DNA of 64,000 nt from WHSW01 sp963846165 (GTDB lineage: Bacteria; Actinomycetota; Thermoleophilia; Solirubrobacterales; 70-9): assembly GCA_963846165.1 (NCBI GenBank), contig CAWJUU010000005.1, forward strand, positions 992,001 through 1,056,000. The letters are read 5' to 3'. Below are positions 49,621 through 58,536 of this stretch, in pieces. The notes beneath the pieces are model-generated. The model was given only the letters and a program-made list of their open reading frames with translations. It searched no databases and was not told the DNA's origin. The position numbers and the translations under genes are program-made. Position 1 is the first letter of the stretch. Every line of letters starts with the position of its first letter.

Positions 49621-51160
49621 TCGCCGGCGTCGCGCTGGCTGCGCTCGCGGCCCCCGCGGTCGCAGCCGGGGCTCCGGGCGACCTGACCTTCGTCGAAGCC
49701 GAGGTCGACGGGGTCGGTGGGGTCGAGACGCTGAACGCCGCCGGATCGGTTTCGGCCTCGCCCGACGGGCGCCACGTGTACGTCGCCACGGCGTTCAGCG
49801 ACCAGGCGATCACGGCCTTCGCCCGCGATCCGCAGACGAACGCACTCTCGCTGATCGAGGCCGAGGTCGACGGGGTCAACGGCCTCGACCTCGGCGACAT
49901 GGGCGACTTCGTTATCTCCCCCGACGGCGGCTCGCTCTACGTCGGCGTGGTCAGCGACGACGCCCTCGTCGGCTTCGCGCGCAACCCCCAGACCGGTGAG
50001 CTCAGCTTCACCCAGCGGCTCGAGGACGATACCGGCGGGATTCAGGGCCTTCGCAACCCGCGCGACGTCGCGGTCTCACCCGATGCGCGCCATGTCTACG
50101 TCGCGGGCCAGACCGACGATGCGATCGCGGTCTTCGGGCGCGAGCCGGCGACCGGGGCGCTGACCTTCATCGCGGCGAATGAGGAAGGGGTCGGCGGTCT
50201 CGAGGGGATCAGCACGGTCAAGGATCTCGTTGTCTCCCCGGACGGACGGCACCTCTATGCGCTCGCCCAGGGCGACCAGACGGTGGTCACCTTCGCTCGC
50301 GATCTGGCGATCGGGACGCTCTCCTTCGCGAGCAAGGTCGAGGAAGGCGTCGGCGGGGTCACCGGGCTGGGATCGCCGGACTCGCTCGCGATCTCGGCCG
50401 ACGGACGCTCGGTGTACGCAACCGGCAACGACGGCAGCGGCTCGGCGACACCGTCGCTGTCGGTCTTCAGCCGCGACCTACTCACCGGAGCGCTGACCTT
50501 CTCCGCACCCAGTTCCGCAACTCGCCCGGGGTCTCGGGGATCAACAACGCAGGCCGGGTCGCTACCGCACCGGATGGGGCCCAGGTCTACGTCGCCGGCA
50601 ACAGCGGCCCGCCGAGCTTCAAGGGCACCCTCGCCGCCTTCGGCGAGCTCGACCCGGCGAATCGGATCGGGTTCGCGCATGCCTACACCGACGACGCCGA
50701 CGGCGGCAGCTTCCTCGCTGGCGTGCGCGAGGCCGACGTGACCTGCGACGGCCTTGGCCTCTACGCCGCCGCGGCCACGGGCAGTTTCGCCGTCTCCGCC
50801 TTCAGCCGCGAGGGCGGGCCGGGCACCTGCGCGCCAGAGCTCGAGCTGAGCGGGAAGTCCAAGCAGAAGCTCAAGCGCCGCAAGCCGGCGTTGAAGCTGA
50901 CGGCGGGCTGCGGACTCGAGAGTTGCGAGCTCGACGCAGCCGGGAAGGTCAAGAAGGCCGGCAAGTTGAAGCTGACCGAGAGCGAGGTGCCGTTCGACGG
51001 CGAGACGCCGCTCGCGGTGAAGCTGGCTCGAAAGACGCGCAAGAAGGCGCAGGAGCGGCTCGACGACGGCCGCAAGGTCGTGGCGACGGTGGCGGTGCTG
51101 GCGACCGATCTCGCCGGCAACGAGACCACCGAGAAGCTCAAGGTCAGGCTGAAGGGGTAG
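49590..51160 (+). CDS. secreted lactonase-like beta-propeller protein (one frameshift)
   Basis: This exported protein of about 523 residues has a signal peptide (RRLLIAGVALAALAAPAVAA) followed by seven-bladed-propeller repeats like 6-phosphogluconolactonase/YncE proteins: SVSASPDGRHVYVATAFSDQ, DFVISPDGGSLYVGVVSDDA, DVAVSPDARHVYVAGQTDDA, DLVVSPDGRHLYALAQGDQT, SLAISADGRSVYATGNDG. After a frame change near 50510 the last blade and a Lys-rich C-terminal domain follow (LSGKSKQKLKRRKPALKLTA; ESCELDAAGKVKKAGKLKLT), a type seen in Thermoleophilia secreted proteins. The span of 1571 bases is one short of a multiple of three. Real enzymatic activity is doubtful. Its end overlaps pgsA by 17 bases. Confidence 0.8.
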
Positions 51161-51716
51161 CCCGCGTCGCCGCCCGCTCGGCGCCGTGCTCCTCGAAGCG
51201 CTTGCGCAGGCCGAGGAAGTAGTCGACGCCCGAGATCACCGTGACCGCGACCGCGAGGTAGAGCAGCACGTCGGCCCAGACGGGTGGCGGGTCGAAGGCG
51301 ATCAGGGCGAAGATCGCGGCGATCTGAAGCAGGGTCTTGAGCTTGCCGAGCCAGCTCGCGGCGATCACCACGCCGCGCTCGGCGGCGAGGCTGCGCAGCC
51401 CGGTGACCGCGAGCTCGCGGGCGATGATCACCATCGCGATCCAGGCCGCGAGACGATCGAGCGAGACGAGCGAGATCAGCGCCGCGATCACGAGCAGCTT
51501 GTCGGCGAGCGGGTCCATCAGCTTGCCGAACGTCGTCACCTGCTTGCGGCGGCGCGCGATATAGCCGTCGAGGCCGTCGGTGAGCGCGGCAAGGGCGAAC
51601 ACCGCCGCGGCGATCACGTCGCCGTCAGGAGTCTCGTCGAGCAGCGCGACGACCAGGACCGGGACCGCGAGGATCCGCAGCATCGTGAGCACGTTGGGGA
51701 CGTTCACGGGGAACAT
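51144..51716 (-). CDS. pgsA: CDP-diacylglycerol--glycerol-3-phosphate 3-phosphatidyltransferase
   Basis: This membrane enzyme makes phosphatidylglycerol phosphate. It has 190 residues with the CDP-alcohol phosphotransferase signature DGLDGYIARRRKQVTTFGKL then MDPLADK, i.e. DG..AR........G...D...D. The N-terminus NVPNVLTMLRILAVPVLVVA and IIARELAVTGLRSLAAERGV are typical of PgsA rather than other family members. Four to five hydrophobic segments are visible. The frame is intact. It converges with the propeller gene. Confidence 0.93.
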   Translation of the reverse strand: MFPVNVPNVLTMLRILAVPVLVVALLDETPDGDVIAAAVFALAALTDGLDGYIARRRKQVTTFGKLMDPLADKLLVIAALISLVSLDRLAAWIAMVIIARELAVTGLRSLAAERGVVIAASWLGKLKTLLQIAAIFALIAFDPPPVWADVLLYLAVAVTVISGVDYFLGLRKRFEEHGAERAATRATPSA

Positions 51717-51798
51717 CGACCCGAAGTATCACCACTGGAAGAGTGGGATAGGTTCAGGCGAGTGGCGGTCGACTACGTCTCGCGGGGCGCGCGAGATC

Positions 51799-52494
51799 TC
51801 AGAGTGCGGCACGGGCGCGGGCGAAGGCGCCGTCGAACATCTCGCGGGTGAGCTTGCCGGTGAACGTGTTCTGCTGCGAGGGGTGGTAGGAGCCGATCAG
51901 CAGGTAGGGGCCGAGCTCGGCCTCGGCGCCGTGGCCGAAGCGCGGCCGTGGCCGCGGGACCTCGATTCCGAGCTCGCGCGCCGCCCTCAGCGCACCGTCC
52001 CATGCGAACGAGCCGAGCGCGAGCAGCACCCGCACGCGGCCCAACAGCCGCAGCTCGGTGACCAGGTACGGAATGCACTCGTCGCGCTCGGCCGGAGTCG
52101 GGCGGTTGGCGGGCGGAGCGCAGCGGACGACCGCGGTGACGTAGGCGCCGGTCAGTCGCAGGTCGTCGTCGCGATGCTCGGATGCCGGCTGGTTGGCGAA
52201 CCCCGCGCGATGCAGGGCGCCATAGAGCCACTCGCCCGAGCGATCGCCGGTGAACATCCGTCCGGTGCGGTTGGCGCCGTGGGCCGCCGGCGCGAGGCCG
52301 ACGACGACGAGCCGCGCCCCGGGGTCGCCGAACCCGGGCAGCGGCCGGGCCCAGTAGTCCTCACCGTCGTAGCGACGGGGCGGCTCGGCAGCGGCCTGCT
52401 CGCGCCAGGCGACCAACCGCGGGCACTTCCTGCACGCGCTCACCTGCCGCGCGAGGCGGTCGAGCGCGGCTTGGGCTTCGGCGTCTCGTGACAT
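51799..52494 (-). CDS. uracil-DNA glycosylase, family 5 (UdgB type)
   Basis: This DNA repair enzyme of 231 residues removes uracil and some other deaminated bases. Iron-sulfur ligands are likely in ACRKCPRLVAWREQAA and VVRCAPPANRPTPAERDEC. Motif 1, VVVGLAPAAHGANRTGRMFT then GDRSG, is the family-5 form, which lacks the catalytic acid of families 1 and 4. Motif 2 is IGSYHPSQQNTFTGKL. VLLALGSFAWDGAL fits the core strand. The ATG at 52494 is divergent from the ferritin-like gene (23 bases between). The frame is intact. Confidence 0.9.
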   Translation of the reverse strand: MSRDAEAQAALDRLARQVSACRKCPRLVAWREQAAAEPPRRYDGEDYWARPLPGFGDPGARLVVVGLAPAAHGANRTGRMFTGDRSGEWLYGALHRAGFANQPASEHRDDDLRLTGAYVTAVVRCAPPANRPTPAERDECIPYLVTELRLLGRVRVLLALGSFAWDGALRAARELGIEVPRPRPRFGHGAEAELGPYLLIGSYHPSQQNTFTGKLTREMFDGAFARARAAL

Positions 52495-52517
52495 CGCCAC
52501 CGGTAGGGTGCCGCACC

Positions 52518-53106
52518 ATGCACACCCTGACGCGCCGCGGCCTGCTCGTCGTTGGCGGCACCGGCGCCGCCGGAGCCGTGCTCGCCGCCTGCGGAACGAC
52601 CGAGGACGAGCGCGAGGAGGGTCGCGACCCGGAGCTGCTCGCCGCGGCGCTCGCGGCCGAGACGGCGCTCGGGGAGGCGTACGTCGGGAGGGAACACCAG
52701 CGTCAGCCCGACGCCGAACGAGGCCCTGAATGCGTTCGCCGCCGCTTCCGAGAAGCGGGCTCAGACCCTGACGCCGTTGCTCGAGGACGTCGGCGGTCAA
52801 CCTGCCGACTCCGCCACCGGCCAGGCCGATGTGATCGACGCCGAGAACGCCGCAATCGCCGCCTATCGCGAGGCGGCCGGCCCGCTTTCGACCTCCGAGC
52901 TGCGCGGCACCGCGATCGCCTTTGCGGCCGCCGTCGCCGCCGAGCTGGCCGTGATGCAGGGGTTCGCCGGGGCGGATCAGGTCCCCGGCCCCTTCGTGAC
53001 CGGCGGCGAGCAGGAGCCGTACGTGGCGGCCGACGACACGGCGGCTGACACAACCTCCTCCGACGGCGAGACGACGACCACCACGACCACCGAGGAGAGC
53101 CAGTGA
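52518..53106 (+). CDS. ferritin-like exported lipoprotein (one frameshift)
   Basis: This exported protein of about 195 residues has a Tat-type signal with a lipobox: LTRRGLLVVGGTGAAGAVLA then AC. The mature part is helical and ferritin-like (LLAAALAAETALGEAYVG; ALNAFAAASEKRAQTLTPLL; DAENAAIAAYREAAG; GTAIAFAAAVAAELAVMQGF) and ends in an Asp/Thr-rich tail. A frame change lies near 52690; the span of 589 bases is one more than a multiple of three. It overlaps the next ferritin-like gene by 4 bases (GTGA), so the two are coupled. Metal ligands are not fully evident, so it may not be an active diiron protein. Confidence 0.68.
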
Positions 53107-53756
53107 GCCCCGGCGCGCATAGCCGCCGCGAGGCGATCCGCCGCGCCGCGCTCGGCGCCGGTGCGCTCGCCGCCGCCGGCTTGATCCGGCCCGCCGCCGC
53201 CCCGGCCCAATCCCCCGACGACGAGGACCTGCGCGACTTCCTCGTCGAGGCGATCTCGCTCGAGCAGCTCACCGTGCTCGCCTACTCGACCGCGGCAAGC
53301 GACGGCGGCACCGACCAGCGACGGACGCTGGACCAGTTCCGCGACCAGGAGCAGGCGCACGCCAGCGCCTGGCGCACCGCCCTCGACTCGCTCGGCTTCG
53401 ACCTCCCGTCGCCGCCCGACTCGACCACCGACGACGCCGCCTTCGAGGACGTCGAGGGGCTCGACACCGATGCGAGCCAGAAGCTGATCGATCTGCTGGG
53501 CGAGCTCGACGGCCTGAAGTCGCCACGCGAGTACTTCGAGTACCTGGCGAAGCTCGAGTCCGAGCAGCTCGCGCTCTACGCGAGTCAGGGCGCCGAGGTC
53601 GACAGCGTCGACCTATCGACGACGAGCGCCGAGATCGCCGGCTGCCAGGCCCAGCACCTGGTCGTGCTCGGCGGCCAGCTCGGCGAGAGCGCCGAGAAGG
53701 CGGCAGACCGGGCCGCGACCGCGGCGGCCGACGCCGTCCCGTCCGGCGCGGCGTGA
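53103..53756 (+). CDS. Tat-exported ferritin-like domain protein
   Basis: This protein of 217 residues has a twin-arginine signal (SRREAIRRAALGAGALAAAG) followed by a four-helix ferritin-like domain: LRDFLVEAISLEQLTVLAYS, LDQFRDQEQAHASAWRTALD (an ExxH pair), REYFEYLAKLESEQLALYAS, AGCQAQHLVVLGGQLGESAE. Glu residues in helices 1-3 and the His after Glu are consistent with a metal site of the Ferritin_2 type. It is coupled to the ferritin-like lipoprotein upstream and to the thioesterase downstream (GTGA overlaps at both ends). Function unknown; possibly envelope metal or oxidative-stress handling. Confidence 0.78.
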   Translation: MSPGAHSRREAIRRAALGAGALAAAGLIRPAAAPAQSPDDEDLRDFLVEAISLEQLTVLAYSTAASDGGTDQRRTLDQFRDQEQAHASAWRTALDSLGFDLPSPPDSTTDDAAFEDVEGLDTDASQKLIDLLGELDGLKSPREYFEYLAKLESEQLALYASQGAEVDSVDLSTTSAEIAGCQAQHLVVLGGQLGESAEKAADRAATAAADAVPSGAA

Positions 53757-54331
53757 ACGAGGCGCTCGAGCCGCGACCGGCCTCGGCCTCCGTCTCCCAG
53801 CTCGTCCGCTGGATGGGGATCGGCGACGCCAACCTCGCCGGACTGGTCCACGGCGGGGTGGTGATGAAGATGTGCGACGAGGCCGCGGCGATCGCCGCGC
53901 TGCGTCATTGCGGCACCCGAGTCGTCACCGCCGGCGTCGACCGGATGACGTTCGTCGAGCCGGTCAGCGTCGGCGAGCTGCTCTCCTGCTCGGCGACCGT
54001 CAACGCTGCCTGGCGGACCTCGATGGAGGTCGGCGTCCGGGTCGAGGCCGAGAGCCCGCGCACCGGCGAGCGTCGCCACACCTCGACCGCCTACCTGACC
54101 ATGGTCGCGCTCGACGACGAGGCCGAGCCGACGCCGGTGCCGGCCCTGCTCGCCGAGACCGAGGTCGAGGCCCGACGCCAGCGCGAGGCCGAGCTGCGGC
54201 GGGCGAACCGGCTTGCCGAGCGCGAGCAGATTCTCGGCGGCGCGCGATCGGCCCGATCGCGCGCCGCCCGCCTGACGCCGGCTACTTCGAGGGCTTGTCG
54301 CCCACGATCCGGTCGGCGATCGGGCCGCTGA
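53753..54331 (+). CDS. acyl-CoA thioesterase, hotdog fold
   Basis: This hot-dog-fold hydrolase of the YciA/BACH acyl-CoA thioesterase type starts SVSQLVRWMGIGDANLAGLV, then HGGVVMKMCDEAAAIAALRH (catalytic Asp in the long helix), TAGVDRMTFVEPVSVGELLS and MEVGVRVEAESPRTGERRHT with TAYLTMVALD. The core ends near residue 130. The rest is helical and charged, and its last 16 codons overlap the convergent TMEM175-like gene, so the stop may be misplaced by an indel. The GTG at 53753 overlaps the previous stop. Confidence 0.85.
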   Translation: MNEALEPRPASASVSQLVRWMGIGDANLAGLVHGGVVMKMCDEAAAIAALRHCGTRVVTAGVDRMTFVEPVSVGELLSCSATVNAAWRTSMEVGVRVEAESPRTGERRHTSTAYLTMVALDDEAEPTPVPALLAETEVEARRQREAELRRANRLAEREQILGGARSARSRAARLTPATSRACRPRSGRRSGR

Positions 54332-54939
54332 AGAACATCGCCAGCCACAGCAGCGTCGCCGCGGTCGGGCTGACCAGGGCAACCGGAATCGAGAGCAGGA
54401 AGAGTCCCGCGACGAGGTAGCTCGCGACGCCGGCAAAGCCCGCGAGGTAGGGCTCGGCCCCGTCGCGGACGAGACCGCTGCGCAGCGAGTGCCTGATCTG
54501 GACGCCGAAGACGAGCGTCACGGCGGCGAGGTTGGCCGCGTAGACGATCACCGCGATCGCCTCGCCCGAGTAGTTGCCGAGCATGTCGGACGTGAACGGG
54601 ACCAGGGTGATGAAGGCGAGGTAGAGGAGGTTGAGGACGAGCATGGTGCCATCGAATCTCGCCAGCGTCCGAGACGAAGCGGTGATGGGCGAGCCAGAGC
54701 CGCGCCAGGACCGCGAACGAGAGCCCGTAGGCGAGGAACTCGTCGCTTTGGTCGCGCAGCTGCCGGCCGAGGTCGTCGACGCTCGACGGCACCTGGAGCG
54801 TGAGCACGAGCAGGGTGATCGCGATAGCGAAGACACCGTCGGTGAAGGCGACGACGCGGCTGAACTCGATCTCCGCGTCCTCGCGGCTCGGCGCCTGGAA
54901 GGAGCGCCGCATGCTGGCGCCGGACTCGCTCACATTCAT
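54282..54939 (-). CDS. TMEM175/DUF1211-family membrane protein (one frameshift)
   Basis: This is a predicted potassium-channel-like membrane protein. The family's first helix motif is present as FSRVVAFTDGVFAIAITLLV, with FTD in place of FSD. Six hydrophobic segments follow (LAYGLSFAVLARLWLAHHRF; TMLVLNLLYLAFITLVPFTS; AIAVIVYAANLAAVTLVFGV; YLAGFAGVASYLVAGLFLLS). HHRF and NLLYLAFITLVPF are typical. The frame changes near 54670; the span of 658 bases is one more than a multiple of three. The start may be the ATG at 54939 or at 54912. It converges with the thioesterase gene. Confidence 0.83.
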
Positions 54940-54997
54940 CCTTTACGCAAGCTCGCCGCCGACTCCTGCCGGGAATCGCTCTACCCTGACCTGTTCC

Positions 54998-55798
54998 GTG
55001 GCTACTGGAAAGAATCCATTGCGCAAGCTGGCGATCATCCCCGCCTACAACGAGGGCGGGATGGTCGCCCGTGTCGTCCGCGACATCCGGCGTGAGGCGC
55101 CGGGCTTCGATGTGGTCGTGATCGACGACGGCTCCACAGACGCGACCGCCGCCGAGGCGGAGGCTGAGGGCGCCGAGGTGATCCGGCACCCCTACAACCT
55201 CGGCATCGGCGGCGCGATGCAGTCGGGCTACAAGTACGCGCTCCGAAACGACTACGACGTCGCGGTCCAGGTCGACGGCGACGGCCAGCATAAGCCCGAG
55301 TACGTGGCACATCTGCTCGAGGCGCTGCAGACGACCGGCGACGAGGCGGACATGGTCTACGGCAGCCGCTTCCGCGGCGACCCCGGCTACAAGGTGCCGC
55401 TCGGCCGCCGCGCCGGCAACATGATCTTCTCGGTCGTGCTCACGGTGCTCACGCGCCAGAAGATCACCGACCCGACCTCCGGCCTGCGGATGACCAACCG
55501 GCGCGGGATCGAGCTCTTCGCCCGCGACTACCCCCACGACTACCCCGAGGTCGAGGCGCTGCTGATGCTGCACGCGCACCACCTGCGCATCCACGAGGTG
55601 CCCGTGCGGATGAACGCGCGCGGCTTCGGGCGCAGCTCGATCGACTACCCGCGCAGCGCCTACTACATGGTCAAGGTGCTGCTGGCGCTTTTCGTCGGCC
55701 TGTTCAGGCGTCGCCCAACCCCGGTCGAGGCGACAGGTGAGGACGAGCCCGGGATCGGAGCGGCGGCGATCGCCGACGGCGACCGGGCGCAGGGCTAG
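54998..55798 (+). CDS. family 2 glycosyltransferase, dolichol-phosphate-mannose-synthase-like
   Basis: This GT2 enzyme of 266 residues probably makes a polyprenyl-phosphate-linked sugar. KLAIIPAYNEGGMVARVVRD, DVVVIDDGSTDATAAEAEAE, HPYNLGIGGAMQSGYKYALR, VAVQVDGDGQHKPEYVAHLL (DxD metal site), YGSRFRGD and DPTSGLRMTNRRGIELFARD are the canonical blocks. There is no C-terminal pair of membrane helices of the GtrB type, only one hydrophobic patch (YMVKVLLALFVGLF). The GTG at 54998 gives MATGKNPLRK. It is followed after two bases by the DUF2304 gene, a pairing common in actinobacteria. Confidence 0.92.
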   Translation: MATGKNPLRKLAIIPAYNEGGMVARVVRDIRREAPGFDVVVIDDGSTDATAAEAEAEGAEVIRHPYNLGIGGAMQSGYKYALRNDYDVAVQVDGDGQHKPEYVAHLLEALQTTGDEADMVYGSRFRGDPGYKVPLGRRAGNMIFSVVLTVLTRQKITDPTSGLRMTNRRGIELFARDYPHDYPEVEALLMLHAHHLRIHEVPVRMNARGFGRSSIDYPRSAYYMVKVLLALFVGLFRRRPTPVEATGEDEPGIGAAAIADGDRAQG

Positions 55799-55800
55799 CC

Positions 55801-56589
55801 GTGCTTCGCCGGATCCTGCCGATGATCGCCGCGGCCGCGCTGCTTGCGCCGGCGGCGGCGCTCGCCGAGACGATCGAGGTGACGACCACAGCGGAGTCGG
55901 GACCGGGGTCGCTCGGTCAGGCGATCCTCGACTCCGACCCCAGCGACACGATCGTGATCCCGCCGGGCGAGTACCTGCTCACCAACGGCGCGGTCGCCGA
56001 GGCGAACGACCTGACGCTCGAGGGCGCCGGGGCGGGATTGACCACGATCACCCCGAGCGGCGGCGGCGAGGCGCTCGACGAGACCTCGGGTGTGACGGTC
56101 TCGAATGCGGCCGTGGGCGAGCCGCTCCAGACCGAGGACGAAGGCAGCTCGGGGCTCGAGACCAAGGTCCAGGTCGTCGCCCTGATCGGGACCCTGGCGC
56201 TGTTCGTGCTCGTGCTCGAGCTGGTTCGCCGCCGGCGCCTGGCCGAGCGCTATGCGCTGCTCTGGCTCGCCGCCTCGGCGGCGCTGCTGGTGCTCGCGAT
56301 CTGGCGCGGCGGTCTCGACGTGATCGCCGACGCGATGGGGATCGAGGAACCGGCGAACGCGATCTTCATCCTCCTCTTCGGCGTCGCCTTCCTGCTCCTG
56401 CTCAACTTCTCGGTCGCGACCACGCGGCTCTCCGAGGAGACCAAGATCCTCGCCCAGGAGACCGCGAGGCTCGAGCACGAGCTGCGCGTTGCGCGCGGTG
56501 AGACGCCGAGCGGCAACGGGGCCTCAGCGGCGACGCCCGCCGACGAGGGCGAGCACGACCGTCCAATAGGCGCGCAGGACGGCACCTAG
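55801..56589 (+). CDS. beta-helix/DUF2304 fusion membrane protein
   Basis: This 262-residue protein begins with a signal peptide (LPMIAAAALLAPAAALAETI), followed by about 80 residues resembling the first turns of a right-handed beta-helix of the CSLREA type (IEVTTTAESGPGSLGQAILD; DTIVIPPGEYLLTNGAVAEA; LTLEGAGAGLTTITPSGGG). Residues about 120-220 are a DUF2304 domain: three membrane segments (VQVVALIGTLALFVLVLELV; YALLWLAASAALLVLAIWRG; AIFILLFGVAFLLLLNFSVA) and then RLSEETKILAQETARLEHEL, the usual coiled-coil end. The fusion is unusual. It forms a pair with the GT2 gene upstream. The last 66 bases overlap the convergent GT2 gene. Confidence 0.8.
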   Translation: MLRRILPMIAAAALLAPAAALAETIEVTTTAESGPGSLGQAILDSDPSDTIVIPPGEYLLTNGAVAEANDLTLEGAGAGLTTITPSGGGEALDETSGVTVSNAAVGEPLQTEDEGSSGLETKVQVVALIGTLALFVLVLELVRRRRLAERYALLWLAASAALLVLAIWRGGLDVIADAMGIEEPANAIFILLFGVAFLLLLNFSVATTRLSEETKILAQETARLEHELRVARGETPSGNGASAATPADEGEHDRPIGAQDGT

Positions 56590-57573
56590 CGCGCGCGAGC
56601 GCCCGGCCGCACCCAGGTAGGCGGAGCCGAGCTCGGGGGTGAGGCCGCGCGCGAACTCGCCGGCGCCGATCGCCCGCGCCGCCTGAATCGCTCGGCGCTC
56701 GCCAAGCAACCGCGGCAGCGAGGCCAGCGACTCACCCCAGGCGCGCAGCTTCTGCGGCAGCCAGCCCCCGGCCGCGGCGACGAGGACCAGCGCCAGCTCG
56801 GTCGCCAACAGCCCCGGGATCAGCAGCCACAGAAGCCCCGCCGGGTAGGTGCGGATCACCGTCGCCCAGCGGTTGCGCTCGAGGTAGCGCCACTTCTGCG
56901 CCCCCTTGGCGAACTCGTATTCGTGGTCGACGCGCGCCGCCGGCTCGACCCCGAGCGTGCCGCCGGCGAGCCGTAGGCGCAGCGAGAGGTCGACGTCCTC
57001 GTGGTAGAGGAAGAACTCCTCGGGCAGTCCGCCGGCGTCGGCGTAGGTGGCGCGCGGGATCGCCAGGCAAGCGCCGGAGGCGAACCCGGGCTCCGGCATC
57101 TCGGCCGCCGGCAGGTCGGCAACCGGCTCGCCCGCGCCTCCGGCCCACGCGATCCCGGTGAAGTGCACGACGCCGCCCCGGGTGTTGATCGTCCGCCCGC
57201 CCTCGGCAGTGACCAGCGCCTGCCACGCCGCCCACCCGCGCCCCTCGGTGAGCGGCAGCTCGATCGCATCGCGCCAGCCCGGCTGCGGCACCGCGTCGGG
57301 GTTGAGCAGGCAGAGCAGCTCGCCCGATGCGGCCGCGGCGCCGTGGTTGCAGGCGGCGGCGAAGCCTAGGTTGGCGCCCGTCTCGATCACGATCGCGCCC
57401 GGCGCCAGCTCGCCCGCCGCCGCCGGCGTGCCGTCGACCGAGGCGTTGTCGACGACGATCAGCTCGTCGCCGTCGCGAAGCTGCTCGGCAAGCGCCGGCA
57501 GCGTCGCCCCGACCGCTTCGCGCGAGTCGTGGGTGACGATGACGACCGAGAGTGTCGGGGGGCGAGAGGGCAC
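56524..57573 (-). CDS. family 2 glycosyltransferase, rhamnosyltransferase-like
   Basis: This glycosyltransferase of 349 residues has LSVVIVTHDSREAVGATLPA, ELIVVDNASVDGTPAAAGEL (DNAS), ETGANLGFAAACNHGAAAAS, LLCLLNPDAVPQPGWRDAIE (the NPD metal site), FASGACLAIPRATYADAGGL and EEFFLYHEDVDLSLRLRLAG, the classical rhamnosyltransferase-type blocks. Hydrophobic segments lie near the C-terminus (AGLLWLLIPGLLATELALVL). The frame is intact. It converges with the DUF2304 gene, overlapping it by 66 bases. It probably acts in a second cell-envelope glycan pathway distinct from the 12-30 kb island. Confidence 0.9.
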   Translation of the reverse strand: MPSRPPTLSVVIVTHDSREAVGATLPALAEQLRDGDELIVVDNASVDGTPAAAGELAPGAIVIETGANLGFAAACNHGAAAASGELLCLLNPDAVPQPGWRDAIELPLTEGRGWAAWQALVTAEGGRTINTRGGVVHFTGIAWAGGAGEPVADLPAAEMPEPGFASGACLAIPRATYADAGGLPEEFFLYHEDVDLSLRLRLAGGTLGVEPAARVDHEYEFAKGAQKWRYLERNRWATVIRTYPAGLLWLLIPGLLATELALVLVAAAGGWLPQKLRAWGESLASLPRLLGERRAIQAARAIGAGEFARGLTPELGSAYLGAAGRSRALGAVLRAYWTVVLALVGGRRR

Positions 57574-57678
57574 GCGAAGGGCTTATAACCGTTGATGCGC
57601 GATTTCGGAGCAGCGCTAGCGGATGCAGGTGCGGTCGTTGCGGGTGGGGCAGCCCCCGGCCATTAGCATGGTCGCCCC

Positions 57679-57752
57679 GCCGGAGTAGCTCAGCTGGCCA
57701 GAGCACCTCATTCGTAATGAGGGGGTCACGGGTTCGAATCCCGTCTCCGGCT
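57679..57752 (+). tRNA. tRNA-Thr(CGT)
   Basis: This is a complete 74-base cloverleaf. The acceptor GCCGGAG pairs with CTCCGGC, discriminator T. The D-arm is in TAGCTCAGCTGGCCAGAGCA, the anticodon stem CCTCA/TGAGG holds the loop TTCGTAA (anticodon CGT, 57713-57715), and the T-loop region is GGGTTCGAATCCC. No CCA is encoded. It is a second threonine isoacceptor besides the GGT tRNA at 31 kb. Confidence 0.95.
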
Positions 57753-57815
57753 TCGAGGGGGGCTCTCGACGAGCTATCGTCGCTATCCGAGAACAACTCG
57801 ACAATTGACGGCCGG

Positions 57816-58518
57816 CTACCCCTCGGCGAGCTTGTAGCCGACGCCGCGGACCGTGAGCACGAGCTCGGGCTCCTGGGGGTCGCGCTCGACCTTCTGGCGC
57901 AGGTTGGAGATGTGGACGTCGCAGGCGCGGACGTCACCGGAGAACTCGGTCTGCCAGAGCTCCTCCATGATCTCGAGCCGGCTGAAGACCTGACCGGGGC
58001 GCTCGGCGAGCAGGCGCAGGACCTGGAACTCCGAGCGCGTCGAGGTTGACCGGCTCGCCGCGGATCGAGACCAGGTGGCGGGCGAGGTCGATCCGCACGG
58101 TGCCCGCATCGATCGTCTTCGCCTCGGTAACCGAGCTCGAGCGGTCGAGCTCGCGGCGGCGAAGCTGGGCGCGAACGCGGCCGATCAGCTCGCGGACGGA
58201 GAACGGCTTGGTGACGTAGTCGTCGGCGCCGACCTCGAGCCCGACGACCTTGTCGACCTCGGCATCCTTCGCCGTCAGGAGGATGATCGGCACCGGGCTC
58301 CGGGCGCGGACGTCGCGGCAGATGTCGAGCCCGGAGCGGCCGGGCATCATGATGTCGAGGATCAGCAGGTCGTAACCCGGCTCGGTGGCGCCGAGCTTGC
58401 CGTCGGCATCCTCACCGTCGATCGCGACGGTGACCTCGAAGCCCTCCTGCTGTAGCGCGTAGCCGACCGCATCGCGGACGCTCGGCTCGTCGTCTGCAAC
58501 CAGGATCCTGCTGCTCAT
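57816..58518 (-). CDS. OmpR/PhoP-family response regulator (one frameshift)
   Basis: This response regulator of about 233 residues has a receiver domain RILVADDEPSVRDAVGYALQ, DLLILDIMMPGRSGLDICRD (phospho-acceptor Asp), VPIILLTAKDAEVDKVVGLE and DDYVTKPFSVRELIGRVRAQ. After a frame change near 58040 comes the winged-helix DNA-binding domain (FQVLRLLAERPGQVFSRLEI; CDVHISNLRQKVERDPQEPE; VLTVRGVGYKLAEG). The span of 703 bases is one more than a multiple of three. It precedes the histidine kinase gene by 18 bases, so the two form a two-component system. Target genes unknown. Confidence 0.93.
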
Positions 58519-58536
58519 GGAACCCTCATCGACCCC

